64,000 nt of DNA from Polaribacter sp. Hel1_33_78 (lineage in GTDB: Bacteria > Bacteroidota > Bacteroidia > Flavobacteriales > Flavobacteriaceae): NCBI RefSeq assembly GCF_900106075.1, contig NZ_LT629794.1, positions 1,530,001-1,594,000 on the forward strand, given 5' to 3'. The notes below the pieces were generated by a model, which was given only the letters and a program-made list of their open reading frames with translations, did not search any database and was not told where the DNA came from. The translations under genes and the position numbers were made by a program. Below, piece by piece: positions 20,188 to 29,238 of this stretch (the stretch's first letter is position 1; each line of letters opens with the position of its first letter).

Positions 20188-20917
20188 CTATTTGCTAAAT
20201 AATGAGGCACTGTAAGCATTTATTTTTTTTGGAAATACTCTGCTCTCGTCTATTAAAAATTTTGTGAGTATGATGTTCTTTTTTCTTATAAAATGATAAA
20301 TGATATTTTTTTGAATACAATAATTTAAAAATGGGTTTACATACTCTTTTTTAATTTGTAAATCTGTAATAAAAAAATCATCTGTAAAGTATTTTCTAAT
20401 TTTAGAAAGAACAATATTTTCTTGTGTAATTTTAATTAGTTCTTTTTTACGTTTAAAGAACTAATTAAATTATCAATACTTATTGCGGCATTAGATTTGA
20501 AGTTTATGACAGAATTATTAATCTTAGGTTTTGCATTTAAAGTGAGTGATTTCAGTATTTGTGGGTCGATATAAAAAATACTTTTGGGATTTTTTAGAGT
20601 AAAACTGTCTAAAGAATATGTGTTTTCTTCAAGTACTATTTTAATATTTCTTTCAGTGAAATTTTCTTTTGTTATTATAAATTGCTTACTTTTTATCTTG
20701 ATGCGGGAAAACTGCAAACTATCACCCATAATAGCCGAAATGTCAAACCAACCTTTATCATTCGAAATGGTTCCTTTCTGTGTTTTTTTGTTAATTATAT
20801 GCAAATCAGACATGACCGTTTCGTTAAAAAAACTTTCTCCCTAATTAGTATTCTTTTTTCCTGACGATAAGATAAAAAGGTAAAAATTAGAAAGAATAGT
20901 ATTGGTTTATTTTTCAT
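20188..20917 (-). pseudogene. Frameshifted carboxypeptidase-regulatory-like paralogue
   Basis: Three frames joined end to end reconstruct one protein like the 19298-20104 product. Frame one starts at ATG 20917 with a signal peptide (MKNKPILFFLIFTFLS) and runs to REKVF. The next frame continues with NETVMSDLHIINKKTQKG, TISNDKGWFDISAIMGDSL, to DNLISSLNV. The third continues KKELIKITQEN to YFTDDFFITDLQIKKEYVNP and stops at 20188, where it matches the paralogue's EKFFFDELEIPIDKYFHFLE. The first shift falls at an A-run of seven (20826-20832), the second at a T-run of six (20443-20448). Both being in homopolymers, they may be real decay or assembly errors. Either way the locus as written does not encode an intact protein. 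Confidence 0.75.
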
Positions 20918-21078
20918 GTCAACAAAGAAAAGAGTAGACCTTCTTAAAACTATTTTAATAGAATTGTAAACTTCTGTCAAAAACCTTTTCTATGCTATGA
21001 ACTTATTAGAGTAAATATTTTGTTTTTGGCTTAATAAGAAATACCTCATAAATATCCCTAATTATAAAGAAAAGTAAA

Positions 21079-21615
21079 CTATTGCTTTTCTAAGGTTACA
21101 ATAGACTTACCAAAAACATTCGAAGTGATACCGTTAATGGTTACGGTCTCATTTACATCTAATTCTATTTTCATAAAATCTCCAGTGAAATCAATAATAT
21201 CAAGATCCAAACTAAGTCCACCATGCATTAAGCTCAATACATTGTCACTATAGTTCCATGCGCTTGAAGTAAAACCAAAAATATCGTTAAATATAAAAGC
21301 GTCTAAAGTATAGATGTCAACGTTAGTTTGATTATAACTTATTTCAAGCGTAAAATCTCCAGTAACATTAGCAATATCTGGATTTTCAGAAAAATTAATA
21401 AAAGCATTATAATTACTTCCACGAACATCTGCAATTATCGTTTGAGTGGGAGCAGGGTTTGTTACAAGCACTGTAGCACTCTCCATTTCAAAATTAGCCA
21501 ATGCCCATGTACCTGCTAAGTCTGATTTTGTAATTTTAAAATCAGAGTCATTATTGATTATACATGAATAAAAAACTGAAATCATTAGTATTAATATTGA
21601 AATTTTGGTTTTCAT
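21079..21615 (-). CDS. Putative lipoprotein, unknown function
   Basis: 178 residues. Lipoprotein signal MKTKISILILMISVFYSC with the lipidated Cys at residue 18. The mature part starts IINNDSD and then DLAGTWALANFE, loosely like lipocalin-like domains where a G-x-W motif opens the barrel; the remainder is predicted beta-rich and ends VFGKSIVTLEKQ. The family is not identified with certainty. The gene is monocistronic and divergent from pepE. Confidence 0.65.
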   Translation of the reverse strand: MKTKISILILMISVFYSCIINNDSDFKITKSDLAGTWALANFEMESATVLVTNPAPTQTIIADVRGSNYNAFINFSENPDIANVTGDFTLEISYNQTNVDIYTLDAFIFNDIFGFTSSAWNYSDNVLSLMHGGLSLDLDIIDFTGDFMKIELDVNETVTINGITSNVFGKSIVTLEKQ

Positions 21616-21702
21616 AAGATTTTTTTTCTGAAGTAAGATATTAAAAGCTTTTCTTTGCTAATTTAGAAAAAATAACATTTAGTTTCTATTATTTTTTGAG
21701 AT

Positions 21703-22413
21703 ATGAAAAAATTAATCATTGCAAGTACGTCAACGATTCATGGAAGTGGCTATTTAGAATATTTATTACCTACATTAACTACTTTTTTTGTGGATGTAAA
21801 AACGGTACTTTTTATTCCTTATGCGAGACCAGGTGGTATTTCTTATAATGAATACACTAAAACTGCAGAAAAAGCATTTGCAAAAATAAATATTGGTGTT
21901 ACAGGAATTCATCAATTTGAAAACCCAAAAGAAGCCATACAAAAAGCGGAAGCTATTTTTACAGGAGGAGGAAATACCTTCGAGCTTGTGAATAAATTAT
22001 ATAAGAATGATATAATTTACGCCTTAAAACAAGCTTTAGAGACTGGTACTCCGTATTTAGGTACGAGTGCTGGAAGCAATATTTGTGGCGTTAATATGAA
22101 AAACACGAATGATATGCCAATTGTATATCCGCCAAGTTTTACCACTTTAGGAATTATTCCTTTTAACATTAATGCACATTTTTTAGATCCTATAAAAGGC
22201 TCTAAACATATGGGAGAAACTAGAGAAACAAGAATAAAAGAGTTTCATGTGTTTAATGAAGTTGCTGTTTTGGGTTTACGTGAAGGAAGTTGGCTTGAAG
22301 TTTTCGGTGATAATATCTCTTTAAAAGGAAAGCATACAGCAAGGTTGTTTCAACAAAATTTGGAAGCAATAGAGTTAGAGAAAGGTAGTTTGAAGTGGGA
22401 AGCAGGAAAATAA
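21703..22413 (+). CDS. pepE: Dipeptidase E (peptidase S51)
   Basis: 236 residues. PepE hydrolyses dipeptides with N-terminal aspartate (Asp-X). The nucleophile elbow is GTSAGSN with Ser122; FTGGGNTFELV upstream and the NAHFLDP block downstream match the S51 fold. Cytoplasmic, no signal peptide. ATG at 21703 gives the standard KKLIIASTSTIHGSGYL start. It converges with ribBA with only 25 bp between the stops, and no clear terminator is visible there. Confidence 0.93.
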   Translation: MKKLIIASTSTIHGSGYLEYLLPTLTTFFVDVKTVLFIPYARPGGISYNEYTKTAEKAFAKINIGVTGIHQFENPKEAIQKAEAIFTGGGNTFELVNKLYKNDIIYALKQALETGTPYLGTSAGSNICGVNMKNTNDMPIVYPPSFTTLGIIPFNINAHFLDPIKGSKHMGETRETRIKEFHVFNEVAVLGLREGSWLEVFGDNISLKGKHTARLFQQNLEAIELEKGSLKWEAGK

Positions 22414-22438
22414 TTCTTCTAATTTATCACTCTAAATT

Positions 22439-23584
22439 TTAGTACGTTACATAATCTATAATTTCCAATCCGTACCCAATCATACCCACTCTTTTCGTTT
22501 GTTGTGTGTTGGTTACTAATTTTAATTTGCTAATGTTTAAATCATGTAAAATTTGTGCACCAATTCCAAAATCTCTTTGATCCATTGCTATTGCTGGTGC
22601 TTTTAATTCTCCTTTTTTCTGATTTTCTTTTAAAACAGATAGTCTGTTTAATAAGTTTTTGTATTGATTTTGTTGGTTGATAAATAATATAGCCCCTTTT
22701 CCCTCATCATTGATCACTTGAAACATTTGATCTAACTTCTTATCAGCATTATTCGTTAAGGTTCCCAAAATATCATTATTTACTAATGTAGAATTAATTC
22801 TTGTTAAAACGCCTTCTTCATTTGTCCAAGAACCTTTTGTTAATGCAATATGTACTTGATTATTTGTAGTTTGTTGATACGCTCTTAATCTAAAATTTCC
22901 AAAACGAGTTTCTAGCTCAAAATCATCTTTCTTTTCGATTAAGGAATCATGTTCCATTCTGTAAGCAACTAAATCTTCAATAGAAACAATTTTAATATCA
23001 AACTTTTTTGCAACTAGTAGAAGTTCTGGTAAACGCGCCATGGACCCATCTTCATTCATGATTTCTACAATAACACCCGCAGGTTTTAAGCCTGCTAAAC
23101 GTGCAAAATCGATTGCAGCTTCTGTGTGTCCAGTTCTACGTAAAACACCACCTTCTTTTGCTCTTAAAGGAAAAATATGACCAGGCCTTGCCAAATCAAA
23201 AGGTTTTGTTTCAGCATCAATTAAAGCATTAATGGTGAGTGCTCTATCTGAAGCAGAAATACCAGTTGTAACACCTTTTCCACGTAAATCGACAGAAACA
23301 GTAAAACCAGTTTCCATAGGATCTGTATTGTTATTCACCATCATTCCTAAGTCTAACTCTTTACAACGTTTTTCAGTTAATGGTGCACAAATTAATCCAC
23401 GACCATGCGTTGCCATAAAGTTCACCATTTCTGGAGTTACTTTTTCAGCAGCAGCTAAAAAGTCACCTTCATTTTCTCTATTTTCATCGTCAACGACAAT
23501 GATAATTTTACCATTTCTAATATCGTTAATAGCAGCTTCGATTGTATTTAATTGGGTACTTTTCTGTGAAGTTTGTGTTGTCAT
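22439..23584 (-). CDS. ribBA: 3,4-dihydroxy-2-butanone-4-phosphate synthase with a degenerate GTP cyclohydrolase II domain
   Basis: 381 residues. Residues 1 to about 205 are a complete RibB domain: DDENRENEGD (metal-binding acidic loop), FMATHGRGLICAPLT, RRTGHTEAAIDF, GVIVEIMNEDGSMARLPEL. This makes 3,4-dihydroxybutanone phosphate for riboflavin. Residues ~206-381 align to GTP cyclohydrolase II (RFGNFRLRAY; DQRDFGIGAQIL; GYGLEIIDYV), but the zinc site is gone: where RibA has three cysteines in a SECLTGDxxGSxRCDCG block, this protein reads NSTLVNNDILGTLTNNADKK, and the RGHEGRGIG loop reads INQQNQYKNL. The C-terminal half is probably inactive as a cyclohydrolase. Its ATG overlaps the lptF/G stop (ATGA), so it is translationally coupled. 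Confidence 0.92.
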   Translation of the reverse strand: MTTQTSQKSTQLNTIEAAINDIRNGKIIIVVDDENRENEGDFLAAAEKVTPEMVNFMATHGRGLICAPLTEKRCKELDLGMMVNNNTDPMETGFTVSVDLRGKGVTTGISASDRALTINALIDAETKPFDLARPGHIFPLRAKEGGVLRRTGHTEAAIDFARLAGLKPAGVIVEIMNEDGSMARLPELLLVAKKFDIKIVSIEDLVAYRMEHDSLIEKKDDFELETRFGNFRLRAYQQTTNNQVHIALTKGSWTNEEGVLTRINSTLVNNDILGTLTNNADKKLDQMFQVINDEGKGAILFINQQNQYKNLLNRLSVLKENQKKGELKAPAIAMDQRDFGIGAQILHDLNISKLKLVTNTQQTKRVGMIGYGLEIIDYVTY

Positions 23585-25032
23585 ATTTTTTTACCTTTTT
23601 TTGGTGCTAAATTTTTAAAAAAATTGGTAATAGGTTGTAAGAATGAATCTATATTAAATATTCCTTTGTCTTTGGTGGCCCTCCTGGTTAATAATATGGC
23701 AACAGGTATCATAATAATGGCAGAAATCCATGAGCCTAAAAATGCCGAAATAGTACTTTCTTCAGCTAAGTTTTTACCAAATGTATTTGCAAAAAAGTAA
23801 ATAACATAAACCGCAATTGCTAATATCATGGGCATTCCAAAACCTCCTTTTCTAATGATGGAACCCAATGGAGCACCAATAAAAAATAAGATTACACAAG
23901 ATAAAGAAAAAGCAAGTCTATTGTAATACTCTGTATCATAAAAATTAAGTATCTTTCTTCTCCATTTTATGGATGCAGTATTGTTTTTTAAAGTATTAAA
24001 AACTCTGCTCGTTTTTGCTATGGCAGAATTTAAAATTGTAATTTTTTCTTTCAATTGGAAGTTTTGAAGTGTGATACTATCTAAATTCTTCTTTTTTAAT
24101 GAATCGGAATATGAATATAATTTTTTTGCCTTTGTGCTTATAAAAATATTTTTTGCTCTTAAATCTAGACTTTCATAATAGGTTTCTTTTAACTTTGGAA
24201 TAGTATCCTTTATCTCCTTTAAACTATACATCATAGGATATCCTTTGTTGCTCAGGGAATCTAGTTTTCCTTCATCGAAACTATTACCAATATCAATATT
24301 AAATTCATATTCCTTAAAAGTAGCATTAGAAGCTGCCATTTTTTTTCGTTTTGCAGTTGTTCTTGCATTTTTTACATGTTCCTCATAGTAATTACCATCA
24401 TATAAAATAAACGTCATATATCTACTACCTTCTTCAGTAACTATTTTACCTCTGTCTGCAGTAATTACTTTTTGATTTCCTCTATTACTTTTTAAATCAT
24501 AAATTAAAACTTTCTTTAAAAGGTTTTCTTGTTCCCCGTATTTTTCCTCAAATTTAATTTGATAACCAGGTAAATCTGCATTAAAACTTCCAGGCACTAA
24601 TGCCATTGCTGGTTGCTTTTTTTTAATATTTTGTTTTAAATTTATTTGTTTAAAAACCGCATAAGGATATACATTGTTTAAAAATAAAAAGTTAATTCCG
24701 CTTAAAAGAATGGCTAAAATACCAATAGGTCTAACCAAACGTTGCAAGGAAATACCTGCAGATTTAGCAGCAGCAAATTCGTAGTTTTCACCTAAATTCC
24801 CTAATGCCATAATAGATGATAATAACACACCTATTGGCAATGCTTGTGGAATTATCATTAAAGTTGTGTAGTAAAGAAATTTTAGTATAAAAATGAGGCT
24901 AATACCTTTACCGGCAATGTTTTCAAATGCCTGCCATAAAGCCTGCATAACTAGCACAAATAGTACAATTACAAAAGTGGCTACAAAAGGTTTAAAAAAA
25001 CTTTTTAAGAGGTATTTATCTAAAATTTTCAT
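23581..25032 (-). CDS. LptF/LptG-family permease
   Basis: 483 residues from ATG 25032 (MKILDKYLLKSFFKPF). The longer frame from 25050 would start inside a terminator hairpin, so the internal start is preferred. The layout is that of the YjgP/YjgQ family: a helix bundle at the N-terminus (ATFVIVLFVLVMQALWQAF; IPQALPIGVLLSSIMALG), a large periplasmic domain (about 110-370), and three C-terminal helices with FFIGAPLGSIIRKGGFGMP. The protein works in the LptB2FG transporter that moves LPS from the inner membrane. Whether it is LptF or LptG cannot be decided here. Its stop overlaps the ribBA start. Confidence 0.9.
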   Translation of the reverse strand: MKILDKYLLKSFFKPFVATFVIVLFVLVMQALWQAFENIAGKGISLIFILKFLYYTTLMIIPQALPIGVLLSSIMALGNLGENYEFAAAKSAGISLQRLVRPIGILAILLSGINFLFLNNVYPYAVFKQINLKQNIKKKQPAMALVPGSFNADLPGYQIKFEEKYGEQENLLKKVLIYDLKSNRGNQKVITADRGKIVTEEGSRYMTFILYDGNYYEEHVKNARTTAKRKKMAASNATFKEYEFNIDIGNSFDEGKLDSLSNKGYPMMYSLKEIKDTIPKLKETYYESLDLRAKNIFISTKAKKLYSYSDSLKKKNLDSITLQNFQLKEKITILNSAIAKTSRVFNTLKNNTASIKWRRKILNFYDTEYYNRLAFSLSCVILFFIGAPLGSIIRKGGFGMPMILAIAVYVIYFFANTFGKNLAEESTISAFLGSWISAIIMIPVAILLTRRATKDKGIFNIDSFLQPITNFFKNLAPKKGKKI

Positions 25033-25044
25033 AAAAAGCAAAAA

Positions 25045-25069
25045 TAGCATCTTAAATATTAAGATGCTA
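25045..25069 (-). terminator. Hairpin terminator/attenuator between lolA and lptF/G
   Basis: Ten-bp perfect stem TAGCATCTTA / TAAGATGCTA with a five-base loop, followed on the minus strand by TTTTTGCTTTTT. It lies just upstream of the lptF/G ATG at 25032. It would end or attenuate the tpx-to-lolA transcript, so lptF/G-ribBA is expected at a lower level or from its own promoter. Confidence 0.7.
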
Positions 25070-25093
25070 CTAATTTTCTGTTAATTGAAAGAA

Positions 25094-25750
25094 TTAATCA
25101 ATGGTATAATTTTGACTTAAGTATTTTTGTTTATCAAATTTAAAAAAGTTTTCAGACAATACTTGATTACTCTTAAATGTGGTAATAGTGAATGTTGTTT
25201 TAGAGCTATTAGAGCCAGTTTGTACTAACTTATAAATATGTTTTGTTTTTGCATCAATACCTAATTCAACTTTAACAATATCTGAATTACTATCGATAGG
25301 ATTTAAGGTGACAAACTGTATTTTTCTCCCATTGATATTTTGTAGTTTTCCCATATCAAAATTGTAACCATCTTTGTAAAAAGTTAATAATTTTGATGGA
25401 TAAATAAAACCATCATCACCATCTAAATCACCTTCAGTAATTGAAATTTCTTTTTCATCATTATTGATTACATATAATTTGTTGCCATCATAAATGAATT
25501 TATTACCCAAGTAATTTAAGCTATATTTTTCTTTTTGTAAATTAATGACTCCTCTTATGGGAGGTTCATCATCTTCATTAATTCCGGCATCTTCATTACT
25601 TAAAGTTTGACTAAAACCTAAATACATGTTTTCGTAAGCTCCCATTTTTGTAGAAACTTCATCTAATAAAGATTTTGCTTCTTCTGAATTCTGAGAGAAG
25701 ACTATGGATGTAATACTTAAGCTTAAAAATAAAAGTATTGTTTTTTTCAT
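25094..25750 (-). CDS. LolA-like outer membrane lipoprotein carrier
   Basis: 218 residues with signal peptide MKKTILLFLSLSITSIVFS, then QNSEEAKSLLDEVSTK. The periplasmic LolA fold is suggested by the repeating strands (GVINLQKEKYSLNYLGNKFI, YDGNKLYVINNDEKEISI), and the pattern 'W/Y-DGxxLYVY..d..Evti' is typical of LolA-type carriers. It would shuttle lipoproteins from the inner to the outer membrane. ATG at 25750 lies two bases after the ftsK stop, a tight operon arrangement common in Bacteroidetes. Confidence 0.87.
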   Translation of the reverse strand: MKKTILLFLSLSITSIVFSQNSEEAKSLLDEVSTKMGAYENMYLGFSQTLSNEDAGINEDDEPPIRGVINLQKEKYSLNYLGNKFIYDGNKLYVINNDEKEISITEGDLDGDDGFIYPSKLLTFYKDGYNFDMGKLQNINGRKIQFVTLNPIDSNSDIVKVELGIDAKTKHIYKLVQTGSNSSKTTFTITTFKSNQVLSENFFKFDKQKYLSQNYTID

Positions 25751-25752
25751 TT

Positions 25753-28191
25753 CTATTGATTCTTTTCGTTTTCTAATAATTGTTCTAATGCCAAAAAATC
25801 GGTTACTAAAACTTGTCTTGCTTTGCTTCCTTCAAAACCACCAACAATACCGGCTGCTTCTAATTGATCTATCAATCTTCCGGCTCTGTTATACCCTAAC
25901 TTTAATTTTCTTTGCAATAAAGAAGCAGAACCTTGTTGCGCGATTACTATAATTTCTGCTGCTTCTTTAAAAAGTTTATCTCTGTCTTCAATATTATTAT
26001 CAATACTTGTGCCACTTTCATCATCTATATATTCGGGTAATAAATAAGCTTCAGGATATGCTTTCTGAGAACCAATATAATCTGTTATTTTTTCTACTTC
26101 AGGTGTATCAACAAAGGCACATTGTATCCTATTAATTTCATTTCCAGCAGTATATAATAAATCCCCACGTCCGATTAATTGATCTGCTCCTCCAGCATCT
26201 AAAATCGTTCTAGAATCTATTTTAGAAGTTACTCTAAATGCAATTCTTGCTGGAAAATTTGCTTTAATAATACCTGTAATTACGTTTACAGAAGGTCTTT
26301 GTGTAGCTACAATTAAGTGAATGCCAATGGCCCTAGCTAGCTGAGCTAAACGTGCAATTGGAGTTTCCACTTCTTTACCAGCGGTCATAATTAAATCTGC
26401 AAATTCATCAATAACTAAAACAATATAAGGTAAAAATCGATGTCCATCATTAGGATTTAATTTACGCTTTTTAAACTTAATATTGTATTCTTTTATATTT
26501 CTAACCATAGCTGCCTTTAGTAAGTCATACCTGGTATCCATTTCAATACATAAAGAATTTAATGTATGCACAACTTTGGTTGTATCTGTTATAATTGCTT
26601 CTTCTACATCTGGCAATTTTGCTAAATAGTGTCGTTCAATTTTATTGAATAATGTTAATTCTACTTTTTTGGGATCTACTAGAATAAACTTTACTTCTGC
26701 GGGATGTTTCTTATAAAGTAAAGATGTTAAAACCGCATTTAAACCAACAGATTTTCCTTGACCAGTTGCACCTGCCATTAAGAGGTGAGGCATTTTTGCC
26801 AAATCAACCACAAAAGTTTCATTAGAAATAGTTTTACCCAAGGCTATTGGTAACTCCATCGATGATTCTTGGAATTTCTTTGAGGAAATAACGGAATGCA
26901 TCGAAACTATTGTTGATTTTTTATTAGGCACCTCAATACCAATGGTGCCTTTTCCTGGAATAGGCGCAATAATTCTAATTCCGAGAGCAGATAAAGATAA
27001 AGCAATATCGTCTTCTAGATTCTTAATTTTAGAAATTCTAATTCCAGCTTCTGGTACAATTTCATACAACGTAATTGTAGGGCCCACGGTAGCTTTTATT
27101 TCTGCAATACCAATTTTGTAGTTTTTCAATGTTTCTACAATTCTATTTTTGTTAGCCTCTAATTCTTCTGGATCTATAGAAATAGTTTCATTGTATTGTT
27201 TTAATAAATTGAAAGTTGGGAACTTAAATTTTGATAACTCTAAAGTAGGATCAAACTCACCAAAATCTTTTAATATTTTATTAGATAAATTTTCAGTAGA
27301 ATGTTCTTCCTCTTCAACTTCATCAACATCAATTTCTAAATCTTCAATAACTTCTTCAACTTTTAATTCAGGTTCAGGTTCTTTTTCTATTTTTAAACTG
27401 ATTTCCTGTTTATTTGATGAAACATCAGAATGTTTAGAAATGGTAGGTTTTAAATTTTCTACTGATAATTCAAATTCTGATTTTTCTTTTTTATTAGGAG
27501 TACTGGTTTCAGGTAGCATTTCATTAAGCTCTGTTACTTCTAAGACACTATCTGTTTTTTTTGCTTCAATATTTGCTGCTTTTCTCGCTAACCTTTCTTG
27601 TTTTGTTTTTTCAATGAAAGTATCTAAAGAAACTTTGTATCGAATAATTAAATAGGCAAAAAGCGAAAAAATTAAAACGATGGTTAATCCTATTTTTCCA
27701 ATAAAAGTTTGTAGATAGCTATTTATTTCAAAGCCCACAACACCGGCTAAAAGAGCATGTTTTTTATTTAAAAAACCAAAAATTAAAGAAACCCATAACA
27801 TGGAAATCAGACCCCAATTCCAGCTGATAATAATTTTTGAAAATTTCTTTTGAATCAGCAGGTAAAACCCCGTTAAAAAAACCTGGAAACAAATGATAAA
27901 GGAAGCCAAACCAAAACCGTCATATATAAAAAAGTGACTTAAATTAGCCCCAATTTTGCCTAAAAGGTTTTTACTTTTTACAGCTCTATCCGTTAAATGA
28001 TTAAGCGTGCTTTGATCTTCCTGCCAGTTAAAGAAAAACGAAATAAAAGCAATGCATAAAAAAACAGCAAATAACATTAAAAATATTGAGAAAAGCGATT
28101 TTGCTTGTCTCGTTTTTAAGAAGGAAAAAACACTAATTTTTTCTTCTTTTTGTAAAGATGCTTGTTTGATGCTTATTCTTTTTTTGGCCAT
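25753..28191 (-). CDS. ftsK: DNA translocase FtsK
   Basis: 812 residues. Four membrane helices in the first ~190 residues, an acidic linker (about 195-310, rich in Glu with EVIEDLEIDVDEVEEEE), then the FtsK motor: PTITLYEIVPEAGIRISKI, Walker A GATGQGKSVGLNA near residue 475, Walker B VLVIDEFADLIM, and RLAQLARAIGIHLIVATQRP. The C-terminal gamma winged helix (QQGSASLLQRKLKLGYNRAG) recognises KOPS-like sites. FtsK pumps DNA at the septum and activates Xer recombination. It lies in the tpx-dgkA-ftsK-lolA run, 39 bp after dgkA. Confidence 0.96.
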   Translation of the reverse strand: MAKKRISIKQASLQKEEKISVFSFLKTRQAKSLFSIFLMLFAVFLCIAFISFFFNWQEDQSTLNHLTDRAVKSKNLLGKIGANLSHFFIYDGFGLASFIICFQVFLTGFYLLIQKKFSKIIISWNWGLISMLWVSLIFGFLNKKHALLAGVVGFEINSYLQTFIGKIGLTIVLIFSLFAYLIIRYKVSLDTFIEKTKQERLARKAANIEAKKTDSVLEVTELNEMLPETSTPNKKEKSEFELSVENLKPTISKHSDVSSNKQEISLKIEKEPEPELKVEEVIEDLEIDVDEVEEEEHSTENLSNKILKDFGEFDPTLELSKFKFPTFNLLKQYNETISIDPEELEANKNRIVETLKNYKIGIAEIKATVGPTITLYEIVPEAGIRISKIKNLEDDIALSLSALGIRIIAPIPGKGTIGIEVPNKKSTIVSMHSVISSKKFQESSMELPIALGKTISNETFVVDLAKMPHLLMAGATGQGKSVGLNAVLTSLLYKKHPAEVKFILVDPKKVELTLFNKIERHYLAKLPDVEEAIITDTTKVVHTLNSLCIEMDTRYDLLKAAMVRNIKEYNIKFKKRKLNPNDGHRFLPYIVLVIDEFADLIMTAGKEVETPIARLAQLARAIGIHLIVATQRPSVNVITGIIKANFPARIAFRVTSKIDSRTILDAGGADQLIGRGDLLYTAGNEINRIQCAFVDTPEVEKITDYIGSQKAYPEAYLLPEYIDDESGTSIDNNIEDRDKLFKEAAEIIVIAQQGSASLLQRKLKLGYNRAGRLIDQLEAAGIVGGFEGSKARQVLVTDFLALEQLLENEKNQ

Positions 28192-28230
28192 TAAATTGCA
28201 AAGTACTTAATTTAGTAAATATATTGATGT

Positions 28231-28611
28231 TTAAAATAATAATAAAATTTTTGGCACGTAGATGATACCTGCAACAATCAAAGATGTAAAAGCGGCAAAA
28301 CTTGGTATACCTGCTGCGATATCTTTGATCAAACCTATTTTTTCATGATACTCTGGGTGAATAAAATCGGCAACTTCTTCTATCGCTGTATTTGCAGCTT
28401 CAGCGACCAAAACCAAACCAATTATAATAAATTGAATAGCCCATTCTGTAGCATTAATATTAAAATAAAACCCTAAAATAGTGGCGATTAAAGCAAAAAA
28501 TAATTGGGCTTTAATACTGTCTTCAGTAGTAATTAAAATCCACATCCCTCTGAAAGCAAACTTTAAACTTCGCATTCTTCCTATTAAAAAACCATCTTTA
28601 GGATTTTTCAT
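28231..28611 (-). CDS. dgkA: Diacylglycerol kinase family membrane protein
   Basis: 126 residues with three membrane helices. The DgkA/UndA-type signature is EAANTAIEEVADFIHPEYHE followed by KDIAAGIPSFAA, with the catalytic glutamate within EAANTAIEEV. It phosphorylates diacylglycerol or undecaprenol at the inner membrane; which lipid is used here is not visible. One base separates its ATG from the stop of tpx. Confidence 0.88.
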   Translation of the reverse strand: MKNPKDGFLIGRMRSLKFAFRGMWILITTEDSIKAQLFFALIATILGFYFNINATEWAIQFIIIGLVLVAEAANTAIEEVADFIHPEYHEKIGLIKDIAAGIPSFAAFTSLIVAGIIYVPKILLLF

Positions 28612-28612
28612 C

Positions 28613-29110
28613 TTAGATAGCTTTTAAGGCAGCATCGTAATTAGGTTCATCTACAATTTCAGAAACTTGTTCGGTATAAACTACATTTCCATTTTCATCA
28701 ATGATAACAATTGCTCTAGAGTGCAAGTGGGTTAGTGGACCATTTATAATTTCTAATTGATAATCTTTACCAAATTTACCAGTAGCAAAATCAGAGAGCA
28801 TTAACACATTTTCTATCCCTTCAGCCCCACAAAAACGAGCCTGTGCAAACGGTAAATCTCTTGAAATACACAATACAACTGTGTTTTCTAATTCTGCTGA
28901 TTTTTTATTAAATTCTCTAACGGACGTCGCACAAGTTCCGGTATCTATACTTGGAAAAATATTTAAAATAATTTTCTTTCCTTTAAAATCTGACAAACTT
29001 TTTTCTGATAAATCTAAAGTTGTTAGTTTGAAATTGGGAGCTTTATTTCCAGTTTTTGGTAAATTACCTAATGTATTTATCGAATTTCCTTTTAATGTAA
29101 TATTTGCCAT
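28613..29110 (-). CDS. tpx: Thiol peroxidase (atypical 2-Cys peroxiredoxin)
   Basis: 165 residues, normal length. Peroxidatic cysteine in FPSIDTGTCATSVREFN, resolving cysteine in RDLPFAQARFCGAEGIENV, and the family start TLKGNSINTLGNLPKTGNKA. It reduces hydroperoxides in the cytoplasm or periplasm with thioredoxin as donor. No signal peptide, so cytoplasmic. First gene of the leftward run, with a promoter box upstream (29130-29137). Confidence 0.95.
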   Translation of the reverse strand: MANITLKGNSINTLGNLPKTGNKAPNFKLTTLDLSEKSLSDFKGKKIILNIFPSIDTGTCATSVREFNKKSAELENTVVLCISRDLPFAQARFCGAEGIENVLMLSDFATGKFGKDYQLEIINGPLTHLHSRAIVIIDENGNVVYTEQVSEIVDEPNYDAALKAI

Positions 29111-29129
29111 TTTTTGTTTTTTTGTAAAT

Positions 29130-29137
29130 CAAAAGTA
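29130..29137 (-). promoter_or_regulatory. Putative -7 box for tpx (TACTTTTG)
   Basis: Minus-strand TACTTTTG matches TAnnTTTG exactly and lies 20 bp upstream of the tpx ATG, giving a short leader. No clear -33 element is seen. Confidence 0.4.
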
Positions 29138-29205
29138 ATTAATTTTATGATAAAAAGGTAAGAAAAATTGATAAGTTCTAAAGTTATGCTTCATCTTGTA
29201 ATATG

Positions 29206-29213
29206 TATCTTCG
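29206..29213 (+). promoter_or_regulatory. Putative -7 box for the MATE gene (TATCTTCG)
   Basis: TATCTTCGCA is close to the flavobacterial TAnnTTTGC box and lies 25 bp upstream of the GTG start at 29239. It is divergent from the tpx promoter in the same 128-bp gap. Confidence 0.4.
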
Positions 29214-29238
29214 CAATTTAAAAAACTAAATTTAATTA

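Noticed and set aside
20826..20832. Programmed frameshifting at A7
   Set aside because: A second break farther on (T6) and an intact paralogue next door make decay, slippage or sequencing error more likely. No stimulatory structure was seen.
23585..25093. FMN riboswitch upstream of ribBA
   Set aside because: ribBA overlaps lptF/G, leaving no leader, and no RFN-element-like conserved blocks were seen before lptF/G.
27149..27655. 168-codon frame antisense to ftsK
   Set aside because: It reads the reverse of FtsK's acidic linker (Ser-rich product). No start signal or homology pattern.
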